Shown: positions 1 to 12,800 of the stretch, piece after piece | How positions within the stretch are numbered: the first letter of the stretch is position 1 | How the letters are laid out: each line of letters opens with the position of its first letter | NCBI GenBank assembly: GCA_014155875.1 | Contig: JACEFZ010016152.1 | Span: forward strand, 318,001 to 382,000 | Length of the DNA stretch: 64,000 nucleotides | Direction: 5' to 3' | DNA from: Cepaea nemoralis | Taxonomy: Eukaryota; Mollusca; Gastropoda; Stylommatophora; Helicidae | Position numbers and translations under genes: made by a program | The notes under the pieces: model-generated | The model's input: the letters and a program-made list of their open reading frames with translations, nothing else | Database searches by the model: none | Told to the model about the DNA's origin: nothing

Positions 1-1010
1 GAAACTTGGCATCAAAATATAAACAAAATAATCTACGTGGAGCAGTGTTTATAGACTTCAGAAAAGCATTCAAAATGATAGACCATACTATTTTAATTAA
101 AAAACTAGAAATAGTCATCTTTCCTTATATCTGTGATCTATTAGCAGACGACTGCACAGTGTATACAAACACTAGGAACTGTAATGTGCTGGAATCTTCC
201 TTGCAACAAGAATTAAATAATGTAGTTAACTGGAATTATGCAAACTGTATGCAAATTAACCTTACTGAAGCAAAATCCTAATAGTAATATGTATAAGTAA
301 AATGTTAATAGTAACAGGCAAAGACTTCACACTATAAATTGCTCCACATTGGTAATATACCTATAGAACATAAAGCACTGGGTTTCATCATTGATGGAAA
401 TCTAACCTTGAATTCTGATTTTCAGGTGCTCAGCAGCAACAACAAAGTCATGCCACCTAAAATTTGAATTTTCATGATGAAATCACAAGAAAGATACTTT
501 ATATATCTCATATACAAAGACATTTTGACTATAGCTTGCAATCTGGGATGGTAATTCCTATTCAATCACTGAGCGCCTTTACTCACTCCAGAAAAGGGCT
601 GTGGGTTTAATTTATCATTAACATTATTAATTTGTAGTAAAAAAAAGATTACCGACAATTCCAACCTAAAGAAACGCTTCAGCTACTACCACTCCACAAA
701 CACTTACATTTTAATAAGGCCAAACTAATTCACAAAATCCTATATCAAAGTGTTCCAAGCTGCCTGTGAGCATTGTTTAAACATAACGCAAGACATTGCA
801 AAGGACTAACTCTAGGAGAGACTTATACAAACCCAGCTTGGCGTACTCCACAGCTCAGCTGTGGAACAATCTTCCACAATGAACCAAAGACACTGCCAGT
901 TCCTATACATACAATCGCAACCTATCTGAACACTATCTCAGTACAAACTATATGCCCCCCTTTTTAAAAAATAGTAATTTCAAAGGGCAACTAGTATAAT
1001 AAACATTCTT
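1..1010 (+). pseudogene. Degenerate CR1/Jockey-like LINE fragment
   Basis: Broken reverse transcriptase (RT) of a non-LTR retrotransposon. Near the window start, residues FIDFRKAF correspond to RT motif A, and ADD at about 145-153 to the motif C region. The stretch between them is shorter than normal, so an internal deletion is likely. Further stop-ridden sequence (about 370-620) still reads like the RT thumb, with LGF-ID and ERLYSLQKRAVG-like stretches. Positions 773-967 resemble the extreme C-terminus of the same family. The 3' part reappears at 3,515-3,775. Clade is a guess from the motif style. No TSD was found, and the 5' end may lie left of the window. Confidence 0.6.
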
Positions 1011-1391
1011 CTAATTGTGATTTGATATATCTACCTTAGATAATTATGATTGCCATGTCAAAAATTAGTTTTAATGAGTCGTGTATGATTGATTAATGCA
1101 CATTTTCCATATGTTTAAAATGCATATATTGTTTCTGTTGTTGCCAGTGTTGTCTAAGGTTGAGTTCCTAAGTTATGTAGGAATACAATAATGTAGGAGA
1201 GCATGGAGATAAGAAGGACAGAGTATCAGAACACTTCGGATGAAGACACAGTGACAGTGAAAGAAATCAAGGCTGTGTTTCGAGGATCAAAAAACAGTGC
1301 TCCAGGTCTGGCATAAGATACGACGACATAAATAGGTGTACCGACAATGAGCTAGAGAAACTAGCAGACATGTACAACAACAGTATAGGGA

Positions 1392-2573
1392 GTGCTTAGC
1401 ATCAAGGAGGAATGGTTACACAGCTATCTGATTCCCTTGCCGAAGCCTGACAAAGACCACAAAAAAATTCAGGGATATCGAATTATAACCATGCAGAATA
1501 CAATAGGCAAGCTGCTGGAGAAGGTAATTGCCAGGAAAATATCAAGCCAACTAGAGAGGCAAGGTGTTTTCCCACCTACCCTGGGTGGGTACCGTCCAAA
1601 AAAAGAAACCTGGACCAATGCAGCAGTCTTTGCCCATGATGTCTATGAAGGTTTCCACTCAGGCATTGAAACCGTTGCTGCAGCGATTGATCTTGAGGAC
1701 GCATACAACAGAGTACCACTGGATTTTTTAATGTTTCAGCTTCTTGAACTAAACGTAAGTCCATTCCTCCTTAGTTGGATCGCTGCAGCCCTCTTCCAAA
1801 GGAAATTAGTTTTTAGATGTGGCAGTTGGACTTTGGAACCAACAACATTATATCCTGGCCTACCACAGGGATCACCATTATCTCCGGTACTGTTCAACGC
1901 CTACACAGTGAGAATCACCAGTGAGCAGATCACTGGACCTGGCAGGACATTGTCATATGCCGATGATGTTTTAGTGTATCGTCAGGGTAAGGATAGAGAG
2001 GAGGTTGCTGTGGAACTACAAACCGAACTCAGTCGCATAAGTACTTGGTGTGATGAAGCTGGGGCAATGGTCAACCCAACAAAGGCAACAGTGACTTGGT
2101 TCTCGTTGAATAATCATATTGTCAACACTCCAACACCAACTGTAATGCTGTGTTCAGAGACGGTGGAAAGAACGCAGGCAATGAATTACCTGGGGATACG
2201 GTTTGATCGAAGCCTTGCTTATAATGTGCACATAGACCAGGTGATAACAAAGGCCAAGCGGGGTTTGGCAGCGATGCGGGTGATGGCGGCAGCAAACTGT
2301 GAGCAGCGCCATCTATGTCTTCTGTACGAGGGGCTGGTCATGTCTGTTTTGGAGTATGCAATGGCAATCCTGACTCTCAGCCATAAGCAGATAGAAAGGA
2401 TGGAAAGGATACAGAATGAAGCTATGCGCATTATTCTTGGATGTACAAGAGATACAGCATGCAGGGCGATGCGCTACCTTCTTGATTTTCCAACCATTGA
2501 AGAGAGAATACAAGTTTGCAGGGCACGCGCCTACCTCAGAATTAACGCAAACACACAAGCATCCACTGCATAG
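1392..2573 (+). pseudogene. LINE-A1 reverse transcriptase ORF fragment
   Basis: RT domain of LINE-A1, which copies element RNA at the nicked target. Visible motifs are AIDLEDAYNRV (motif A Asp), GLPQGSPLSPVLF (motif B) and YADDVLVY (motif C, codons at about 1,955-1,966), so the catalytic residues are present. After the thumb the frame ends in TAG at 2,571-2,573. The cause is one extra G near 2,559: LINE-A2 reads acacacaacatcc where this copy reads acacacaagcatcc. The first codon of the open stretch is GTG and is not a real start. Confidence 0.85.
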
Positions 2574-3474
2574 TGAAATTAGGAAGGTGAAGGGCAGCAG
2601 GTTAAAAAGAGGACGGTCGTGGATGGGTCAAGCCGAAGACATTCTTCAACAGGTGTGTTCACTTGAGGACTTAGAACCTGGCGAGGAGTGGGTGCAAGTG
2701 CCAACAGACTTCTGCACATCCTTTTCAGTTTGCATCCAACTAGATAGAAAATGCAGACAAGAAAATCCGGCTGCTGTTGAGGCTGAAGTACAAGCGTTGA
2801 TTTTCGAGAATTCGCTAGACGGTGACGCGGTCATCTACACAGATGGGTCGGTCGTCCGACATGTGAGAAGCTCATGGGCCTTTACAGCTCGGGCCGGAGG
2901 GAGAATTGTGAAGGAGGACTCTGGTGCTTTCACTGAAACCACAAGTAGCCTGACCATGGAAGTCATGGCAGTAAGTAAAGCAATAACATGGCTCGAGACA
3001 CAGACATTCACTAGGGCTTGTTTCCTTAGCGACTCAATGAACATGATCAAGAGGATAGAGGCGGGGTCAATCCGAAGAGAATGGTTGCTGCCTCTGAAGC
3101 GGTCTCGGCTGGCAAAGATTAGTTTCATCTTCGTGCCAGGGCATGCGGGAGTACAAGGAAATGAGCGGGCTGACAAGCTCGCAGGTGAGGCTACTGTGGA
3201 GGGCGGACGCGCCATGGACCAGGCTGACATTCTGAATGCTCTACGAGAAGTAAGACTTTTGCGAGAACCAAGTGATGACTGTGAATCTACAACAATGGCC
3301 AGACTGCGAGAGCAGCAAATTAAAAGAGGGGTGGCCAAACAAGAACACTACGCAGGAAGCCAAAGAAGATTGATAAACCAACACAGAACTGGCGTCGTTA
3401 GCCGCTACACGCTGCGGGATTTGCTGAGGAGGGGATCCGAGCACTTATGGACTGAATGGTTCGATGTGCAATGA
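2560..3474 (+). pseudogene. LINE-A1 RNase H domain, shifted frame
   Basis: C-terminal RNase H domain of LINE-A1, continuing one frame away after the insertion near 2,559. The conserved acidic residues are visible in YTDGSVV, LTMEVMAV and FLSDSMN, followed by PGHAGVQGNERAD. RNase H degrades the RNA strand of the RNA/DNA hybrid. The frame ends at 3,472-3,474, just before the tail. LINE-A2 carries the same protein without the frameshift, with about a dozen amino-acid differences. Confidence 0.85.
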
Positions 3475-3514
3475 GGATGATCTGTCGACTATCTAACTAA
3501 CTAACTAACTAGTA

Positions 3515-3775
3515 TCAGAACGCTGGCCATTGTTTAAATATAACGCAAGACATAGCAAATGACTATTATTACATATAACATATTACATGTCCCTAAGCCT
3601 GCGATAGTCTTATACAAAACCAGCTTAGCATACTCTGTAGCTCAGCTGTAGAACAATCTTCTGCAATGAATCAAAGACACTGCTAATCCTTATACATACA
3701 GTCGGAACCTATTTAAATCTATCTTCAAAACACAGCGTGACCAATTCTTAAGCCTTTGAAAATAAAGTTTGTTTT
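3515..3775 (+). mobile_element. 3' end of the CR1/Jockey-like LINE seen at window start
   Basis: Matches 760-960 closely, including attgtttaaatataacgcaag, and ends with a polyadenylation-like AATAAAG at about 3,762-3,769 followed by a T/G-rich tail. The same gaaaataaag tail appears at 54,545-54,556. It sits between LINE-A1 and the first TOP3A exon, in TOP3A intron sequence. Confidence 0.6.
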
Positions 3776-3795
3776 TGTTTGTTCGATGATTTCAG

Positions 3796-3869
3796 TTACA
3801 CTGGCTGTGTGGCTGGATGCAACGAGATGTTGAATGAAACTCTGGGAATTAGACCATTTGCTGGCCCAG
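3796..3869 (+). CDS. TOP3A: TOP3A exon X (pre-GRF region)
   Basis: Acceptor tgatttcag precedes the exon and donor gtattt follows it. It encodes YTGCVAGCNEMLNETLGIR, like the short Cys-containing stretch just before the first GRF finger in animal TOP3A. It begins with the last base of a split codon and ends with the first base of a Gly codon completed at 5,498. It is the first exon of the gene in the window. It is short, so the call leans on its position and phase. Confidence 0.72.
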
Positions 3870-6800
3870 GTATTTGTTCTTGCTTCAAATGTCACAAGTC
3901 TACTGTCTTATTGGGGTATTAGTTTAGTTTAGTCGACGAATCAACATCACGGCACACGGGTACAACCCATAAGTGCTCCGTTCTCCTCCTAACTCAAACC
4001 TGAGTCTGGAGAAACTCAGCTCAGTGCACGAACTCCGTAGCACCGGCGAGGATCCTGAAATACTTTGGGTAGATTTTTAACTCGAAATTTTGCCCGGGCA
4101 GCGCCGTTAGGCTACTCTTTTTCGATTTCCAACTGCCAAGGGATATTTTACGTGTGCAACAATACACACGGGCGTCCGATCTCACTACCCAGAGACCAGG
4201 GGAAATTTTTACTAGAAGTCCACGTGAAAAAATCCCGGTCCTCGCCGGGGCTTCAACCCGGGACCTCCAGCACTCGAGGCGGACACCATACCTCGAGACC
4301 ACGCAGCCCCCTATTATTAGTTATTGGGGTATTTTAGAAATACAATGTCCAGCTGCTGTAGTCAATGTAAGAAAGACATTGTCTGCAGCAGGATATGACA
4401 AGTTTAAAATGAAACAATAAGGTATGTTAAGATTGTGGAAAAGCAGCAAGCATAAACTCATGTGCATACCTATATAAGGACCTCAGGCTGATGAAATAGA
4501 AATCACAAACCAAGTAAATATTGGGATAATGAAATTTAAAAATTATGTAATGACAACTACGAAAAGAGAGAATAAATATCTTAAAGTACACCCAACTTGT
4601 CAGGTGTTTCAGTTATAACAACCTTCATCGATAAAAACACAAACAATAAGAAAATTGTAATAATGTCAGACATGCAGCATGTTATAATATATTTATTGTT
4701 ACTTTACTTAGTCATTACTATATTATTTCTATTCATTTTGTCAATATTAACATGGTCTGTGGTTTCTGCTTACCTGCCTAAGGTCCTTGTAATATGTGTT
4801 TGTGCTTGTTTTATAGAAGGATTCATAACATACCATATTGTTTCATATTATATCATCATAAATTCCATGACCTGCTAGTGCAGAGGTAACTTGTTCTTGT
4901 ATTCCTTGCTGTTCTAAATTAGGTTAATTTCCATTTAACCAAAGCAACGGAGATGTGGTTTCTGCATCGTGTGTTGAGAATATCTTGGACTATCGGAGTA
5001 ACTAGCGAGTGCGTAGAACTAGAAAATTATATATAAATATAAGATGGAGACAAACAGCGTTCTTTGATCATGTTATGAGGAGAGGCATTGGGGAAACATT
5101 GCAACAGCTGGAAAGCTTAGCGATAGAAGAGACAGGGGCAGACTGAGAAATGATGCTTCTGCGACTATTTTGTGTGTTAAACAACATGCGAAAAAATAGT
5201 CGCATGTTAAAGGTGGCAGAAATGATCAGCAATAATCTGCATTAACCAGTTTCGTGCAAACAGAAAGACATGATAGTCAGTTTAAAATTACTTTGATAGA
5301 CTTGGAATTACTGTGCGAATATGTGTATATTTCAGCTTGAAGGATTTATCTAATTACTTTAGTCTATGTTGTGTGAATTCTGCAGTATGTCCCTGGCGAG
5401 ATGCAACGAAATATGCCAGGCAATAAATTACAGAATCTGTTGCTTGTGTCTTCATTATTCAAATTGACAGTAATCATGTTTGTCTGTTTTCCATTAGGTC
5501 ACAGTGGAGCATTATCAAGAACAGATATAACTGTCATTAGTGCAAGAACTAGCAGTGGTGGTAGAGGTAGTGGTAGCAGTAGCAGTAATACTAGTAGTGG
5601 TGGTGGTGGTGCAGGACAGTTCAGTGGTGCAAGCTCTTTAGGTACCAATGCTGCAAGAAACTTCCTCACTACTGCTGCTTTTGCAGGGGCCCACAACAGA
5701 GGCCTCCAGGGTGGAATCAGACCTTCACTTAACCCCAGGCAAAGTGATGCTCCGGGTGGAAGCAGAAATATCCATCAGAATGTCGGTGTAGTTCAATCCT
5801 TCAATGGCAGGATCAATCCCCAACCTGCCCAGTTTCCTGGAGCTTCCCACTCTGGCACTAGCAGACCCCCTTTAGCTTCCATAAATTCAGGACCTCACAA
5901 TAGTTGGAGGAGTGCATCTTCATCTCCTTCAGCAGACAGGACTGGCAGCACTTCAACTTCTGGCAAGGACATAGTTTGTAGCTGTGGCACAACCGCTCTT
6001 CTCCTGACTGTCAAGAAAGAGGGACCTAACACAGGTACTGGTGTTTATGTGCTTGTTATCATCATTATTTGTTTAGTTCCCAATTCCAATTCCAATTTTC
6101 AAAACAAAAATTCCACATTCGGCCTCGTTCAACCTGCTTCCTCAGCTGTAATTGTTGAGGTCTGTGGTTTTTGTGGGTTCATTCACCCTAATTCTTGTCT
6201 TGTGAGTCCTATCTCGGACTGATTATGTTGGTTTGTGTCTGTGATGTCAGCTGGGGGATCAGGGTCGGCGGCTATCCTTTGTGCTCGTCTGTTCTTGTGG
6301 TTTTCTTTGTTGCTGCAGGTTCCTGGTTCGTCTGGCTTGACTGGTTGCAGTCCTTATAAGGACTGTCTATTTAGTATTTTTTTCCTCTTGTTCTGTGTAT
6401 TGCCCGTAGAAGCTTTTCAATGTTATTTACCTCCTTGCGCTTTCTTTCACTTTCGTGTTTAAGTTCTTGCTGTTTTTCGATTGCTTCCTCTGTTGTCAGC
6501 CATGGGACGATCTCTCCGTCCTCGATATAGTACTCAATGCCGGTATCATAGTCAGAGATTATCTCCGGGTATTCTATGGGTTTCCCCTTGAGTTTCTTCA
6601 CCTTCTTTCCTTTTGCTTCCTGTCTCCTCATGTATTCCTCGTGCCTGAGTTCCTCTTGCCTTGCCCGTTTCTTTTCTTCTTCTATGCACCACTCCATTTC
6701 CTCCGGAGTGGGTTCCTTTGTGTACCACTCCATGGCGTCGAAAGGTTCCTCATCTTGTCTTTCTTCGGCTGTCTGGCGGGATGTTGGTTTCCCCTTGGGT

Positions 6801-9800
6801 GTTTCGGGCGTCATGGTTCGGCTGCTGGTTTTATCGTGCGGTTTCGGCTCGGTTTTTTGTTGGGTTTCTACCGGCTTCTCTGTGGTCTCTTGCATGGCTT
6901 CTGTTGGTTTGTTTTGAGTTGATTTCATTTCAGCTTTTAGCCGCTCTCTCGCCGCTTTTATGGTGCGTAGCATTTCTTCGTTTTCCTGCTTCAACGCGGT
7001 CATCTGCTCCACTTCTCGCTTGATGTTTTGCTGGATCTCCTTTATTTCCGCCAGTAGATTCTCGTTGTCGCTGGTCGGGTTAGGCGTCAGCAGTGCCTTG
7101 ACTTGTTTCTTTAACTCGTCGATCTGGCTTTGTAGTTGTGCTCTTTCATCTTGCGAGATGCCCGTGGCTGTCCCGCACCTCCGCATTGCTTCCTTATATG
7201 GCGTCTTGGTGTTGATGGCGATCTTTAACACGTCTCTGTGTCTTTGGAGGTACGGACAGCCCAAGTATCTTGCTCCATGTTTGCCCAGGCAGTTGGCACA
7301 CTTTCTTTTGTTGTTGGGTGCTCGGAAGTCCGTGTCCAGCTTGGTCAGCGGACACTCCTTGAAGGCGTGGTGATCGGCGCAGTATCGACAGATTTCCGTC
7401 TTACTGCGGCATGTTGCTCTGCTGTGGCATGTGGAACATTGATTGACTCTTGGGATGAATCTCTCTGGATGTTGTATTTTCTTGTTGATTGATACTGTGG
7501 TCGGCATTTCGCTGCCCTCCAACGTCACCACTGCCAAGGTTGTAGGTATCTTGGAGTAGGTGAGGAAGCGTTCCGCCTTCAAGAATCGGATGTGAAGATT
7601 CTCTTCTCGTAGCTGCTTCAGGATTTCTTCTCATAGCTGCTTCAGGATTTCTTCATCTGTCAGCTCCACTTGAATCCGCTTGACAATCCATCGGACTGTT
7701 TTTGAGTCGGTGTTCCCGGCTCTGGTGTCTTTCTCCTCCTCCTTCTCTGTTGTCTTGATTCTTGTCTGTGTTGGGTTGTCGATCTTCTCCCTCTTGGTAG
7801 CTTCAGTAATAGCTGTAGTATCAGGCTCTTTGATGCAGCTAGCAGGTAGGCTCTCCACGTTCTTCTTGTTGTCGGCTCCCAAGCTGCACATCTTGGCTAC
7901 CGCATGTTTCTTGTTGTTTTTTGGCTTTCCACGTGACATTTTCTCCCGTATCAGGCGCTCGCAGTGCGAATGACGACGACAAGGACACGGCGCGTTGTTT
8001 AGTTTGATTTCTTCAGGTCTTATATACTTCTGTAACACATAGCAGTCCTTACTATTATCTTTGTTTTTACGTATAATATACTTCTGTCGCACATCTCGAT
8101 AATTTAATTTTTCTCCCTTCCAAGTCTGATATGCTTCTGTAGCATATGGTACCTACTATTTAAAACAATAATATTTTATAGGTCTGATAAATCACAAACA
8201 GACAAAAAATGCTGGGGTTGACTGCTACGTCAGGATATGCAATTAACTTTATACTTCACACAGAATGAAACTATCCACAGCCACCCATTGGGTGCGGGAG
8301 TGCCAGTTATTCCTTCCCACCACGCTTGACGGCAAAAGTGGAAGATGATGATGATATACTTCTGTCACACATAATCCCTATATACTTTATTTCAGGAAAC
8401 CCATTCACACTGTGCTCTACAATCTTGCTTGAGGCATGAGGCTCTTTACATTATTACTGACAGTAGGTTGCCATTGCTTTCTGTGACAGCAGTTCCCATG
8501 CAGGGAAGGTTGCTGCAGCCATTGTGCCTATGACTTCCTCTGGCTAGTAGAGGCAAGGCTGTGGAGATTGATTGATTGAGTGATTGATTTAAGAACCGAC
8601 ATCACAGCATTCGGGGCATTCCCATAAGCGCTCCGTCCCCATCCTCAGAAGGCAGCGAAGAGTTCCAACTCCAATAGTGTGGAGATGTGGTTTTATTAGA
8701 ACGGTGTTGAGAATACCATGGGCAGAGAAGAATGTTAAGAATATCACGGGTAGAGAAGAACACAAAACGCTGACATACTGAGAGATGCAGGTGGTAAAGA
8801 TATCTCTTGAAAACTGTAAGGAAAAGACAAATAAAATTTTTGGGCTCCGTACATATGACTTTGACAAACATTTGTTTCGTGTTTGCTGTCCCTAGTCTTT
8901 GACTGTCTGCAAGGCAGCAGGTTTGTGTCTCTCTTCATCTGGTTCCTATCCCTTGACATGTCCTATATGGGAGACCCTAGCAGTAGTTAGGCTACATTCG
9001 ACTTAGCCCTTGGGGGTCAATGGAACATATAAGCACCTCTAGCACTTCAAGGTGGAGACACATCAGAGAGGTCTTTCTGTTCATCTGTCCTTTGGAATGG
9101 ATAAGAATGCATGTTCTTACACATTCGGTGTGCAGATGCCGAGGTAAGGGGTTCAACCCCTACACCGGACAGTTGGACTAAAATGTTGACCTCTTGTCCT
9201 TGACTTGGAGATGTAAATTACAAACACCTATGAAGTCGGAGTGGGTTTATCTGATGTCGAGGGACACTGTTAATAGGGAAAGCTAATCCACGTGCAAAAT
9301 TCAGTTCAGCAGTACTAGAAGTTGCATGTATGGACTAGCTTGAGTTCAAAGCAAGCGAGCACCCCCAAATAATCTGTCCACCCTGCCCATTAAGCATGGG
9401 TAGCACAAAGTTAAACACTACTAGAAGTTGCGCCCATCCTGCCCATTAGGCAGGGGTAACACAAAGTTCAGCATGTTGTAAAATGTTTGTTTTACACTGG
9501 TATTTGATGGGAGACATGGCTTGAAGGAATTTGTGACACAAATTGTCTAATTTGTTTTGTCACTTGTATCAAAATTTACCAGGGCGCCAGTTTTACAAGT
9601 GCTCAGGGCAAAATGGAACCAGCTGCAATTTTTTCCTCTGGGCTGATGAGAACGAGCCTCAACAGCGAGCTTCAGGGTAAGAGTTGCCAGATGTGTGAAA
9701 ATAGTCAAGTATCTCAACTGTTTTAGCCTGTGTGGAAAAATATTACATTGCCTTCAGTGCGCATGCACACACACACTCACTCACATTTTTTTTGCACACA

Positions 9801-12800
9801 CGCGCACACGCACACACACACACAACCAACTTGAAATTATTTAATGAGAGGGGCTAACCCTGTACCAACCAAGGAAGAAAAGGTGACATGCATTAAGAGT
9901 TAACTCATGGTTTATTTTCTCTAGCGTTGGTACCTGAGACGTGAACATTAGAAACAGTTTTCTCCTGTCAACCAGGGAAGAAAATCTGACCTCCTTTAAG
10001 AGTTAATTCATAATTATGTTGTTTCTAGCAGCAGCACAAGAGACGTGAACAACAGGCTCAGTGTTGCCCAGCCTCAGCCTCAACATCGGCCAGGAAGTAG
10101 GTCATCTGCAAGTGAAGCTGGTGAAGTACAGTGTAGATGCGGGCTCCCAGCCAAGTAGTAAGTTCACTTGTAGTGTAGTCTTTCGTTGTCTGTTGATAGA
10201 ACCAGTGGTGTTGCTCTCTGGGTAAATGTACAAGTTCTTAGTCTCTTTCAGCTGGGGTCGAAGGATAAGTAAGTGAACTGTCCTTGACAGTAGTAGATGA
10301 TAGAGTTTATGTTTGCATAATCAATTGGCCACTGGAAACTATAAGTATCCAGACTCTTCGACATTTTCTGAGTAAGACGAAGCCGTGTTGAGCATGCTCA
10401 GATTACAGTGAATTGTTGTTACTTAGTCACACAGTTTTGACTGTATTAGATTGTTTTTGGTCAAAGATCACTGTAATTGCTCATAGAGATATCCTATAGG
10501 ACATATACTTCTGTTAATAACATACTTTTGTCAGTGTCCTATAGGATATTTCTGTAAGTGCCCAGATATCCTCCCATACTTCACATTAGGAGAATCTCAG
10601 CGTGAACTCCATAGGCCGCCAGATTCCAGATGTGTGTATACAAGAATGACACATGGTATGAATATTAATTTGTGATCAGGTTGTCTCATTTCGAAATTTA
10701 GCCCAGACAGCTGCCTATTTGGACTGCTCTTTTCAATTTCCAACTGCCAAGGGATTTTTAACATGCATATTGGTTATCTGAGCGTCTCACCATTGTCCAA
10801 GGAGGCTGGATGTTTGATCCACTGCCCCATCATCAGAGGGACTTATACTATACTTTGACATAATGAGTGGTGTTGCCAATTTCCTTCATCATCCTTCAAT
10901 CTTAAACAATTCCCAGAAAATTATAAAAATCGCTTGGTACCCATTTTTATGAGGCTGGTTGGAACCCATAACTGTAATGGTAAAGGACATCCCATAGCAG
11001 ATACTGCCATTGATGTGTGAAGCTTTAAACCTTCACATTTGTTCATTAGTTATCTGTTGGGGTATTATCCTTACACTCCGGACAAGTCCAAGGTGCTGAG
11101 ATCCTTCCCCCAACATATGCACCAGCGTCCGTCCAGCAGCTAATAGTTCCAGTTGTGTGTTGGTTGACGAGGCCTGTCATTCTCCCAGTGTGCCTCTCAT
11201 GCCTGGCCATGCTAGACCTTCACTGCCAGTTCCCTTCATCCTCACATTTCCCTGCCAGTTCAGACCAAGATTTTAATGCACTGTGGGCATAAGTCACTGT
11301 CACTGAATGTAAGAAAGAGAGTGCTGAAATGCTATGTAGAACCAGTTTTGCTGTATGGCAGTGAATCTTGGAATGTAAATGAACAAATTAAGAAGAAATT
11401 AGAAGCAACAGAGATGTGGTTCCTGAGACGAATGTTGCGAATTCCTTGGACTGCCAGAGTAACTAACGACGACTGCCTGAAACAGGCTAATGAAACTAGA
11501 ACATTATATACAACAATAAGACAGAGACAAACAGCTTTCCTCGGTCATGTGATGAGAAGAGAGGCATTGGAGAACATCGTAACAACTGGAAAGATCGAGG
11601 GGAAGAGAGGCAGAGGTAGACCAAGAGAAGTGATGCTGGATGGATTGAGACGGTGGCATGGAGGAATATCAGCAGCAGAGTTGATCCAGAAAACCAAAGA
11701 CCGAGATCTATGGAGAGCCATGAACGCCTACGCCAGCCGGCACGGCACTTGATGATGATGATGATGATGTGGGCATAAGTGAAGACCGTGTTGTATATAT
11801 TATGTGTGGAGTGAAATTTCCCAGCTCATTTAATGTCCTAACATTCCATGTTCCTACTCTAAATTTATTTAGTTTAGTTATGGTTTTGCCATCAGTAATT
11901 GGATGATGGTCTGCTGTCACCTGTGGCTCATGACTGTTCCTACCGGACAACGATGTCCTAAGACAGCCATTAATGTCATTCACTATCTCTGAAATGTGTG
12001 TTACAATGAAATCTTGGCAAGATAATGTGGGGGTTTCCCCTTGGCTTCCACATCCACATGGTAGTTTTTTACCTTTTTGACAGCCATTTCCGACTGTCAG
12101 GACAAGTGAGTGCCCTGCTATGCTCAGCTGCAGAGTTGTCCACTTATTCCAGTGGACACTCGGTCCCCAGTGCTGCGTTAGCCACACCGTGGTGTGTTTC
12201 CATCCTCTACCATGGGAAGGTGCAGTTGGGAACGGGGAGGTGCAGTTGGGATTTTCTCTTCCTAAAGTTATGGTCTATGACCAAAACTCTCCAGTACTTG
12301 TAGAGGACAATGTTGATATCAAAGAAAATGGTGACACCAAAATGTGATATAGAAATAGAAGGGAAAATTCTTAACCAAGTGGATATTTTTAAATACCTAG
12401 GGGCATTTATAACATCAGATGGAAAATGTACAACAGAGATTAAGAGCAGAATAGGGCAGGCAAAAGCTGCATTTCAGAAAATGAAGAGTATCTTATGCAA
12501 TAAGTCACTATCAATGAATGTAAGAAAGAGAGTGCTGAAATGCTATATAGAACCAGTTTTGCTGTATGGCAGCGAATCTTAGAATGTAAATGAACAAATT
12601 AGGAAGAACTTAGAAGCAACAGAAATGTGGTTTTTGAGACGAATGTTGTGAATTCCTTGGACTGCCAGAGTAACTAACAATGATTGCCTGAAAGAATCTA
12701 ATGAAACTAGAACAACAAGAAGAAAGATACAAACAGCTTTCTTTAGTCATGTGATGAGAAGAGAGGCATTGGATAACATCGTGACAACTGGAAAGATCCA

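Larger units (their letters stand above)
1233..3510 (+). mobile_element. LINE-A1: 5'-truncated RNase H-bearing LINE with TSD
   Basis: Non-LTR retrotransposon of the RNase H-bearing kind (I/Nimb-like; clade inferred). It starts inside the RT domain (APG motif near 1,300) and runs through RNase H into a CTAA-repeat tail at about 3,492-3,510. An 11-bp direct repeat, agtatcagaac, flanks it at 1,222-1,232 and 3,511-3,521, as expected for target-primed insertion. The body has at least three frame breaks (near 1,313, 1,391 and 2,559), so it is dead. LINE-A2 at 54,591-55,785 is a close relative. Confidence 0.88.

Noticed and set aside
2835..3338. Minus-strand 167-codon frame repeated at 55,108-55,611
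   Set aside because: Exact antisense of the LINE-A RNase H. Conserved only because the sense strand is.
5401..5497. Possible start codon and signal peptide before TOP3A exon A
   Set aside because: The stretch is followed by a good splice acceptor at 5,497 and its copy at 25,650-25,725 is separate from exon A', so it is intron sequence that happens to be open.
6455..7492. Long plus-strand frames over the ORF1 element
   Set aside because: Antisense shadows of the gag-like ORF, rich in Phe/Leu/Cys as expected for the opposite strand of a charged coiled coil.
9116..9180. tRNA-like B box
   Set aside because: Only one box. No A box at proper spacing and no cloverleaf could be drawn by eye.
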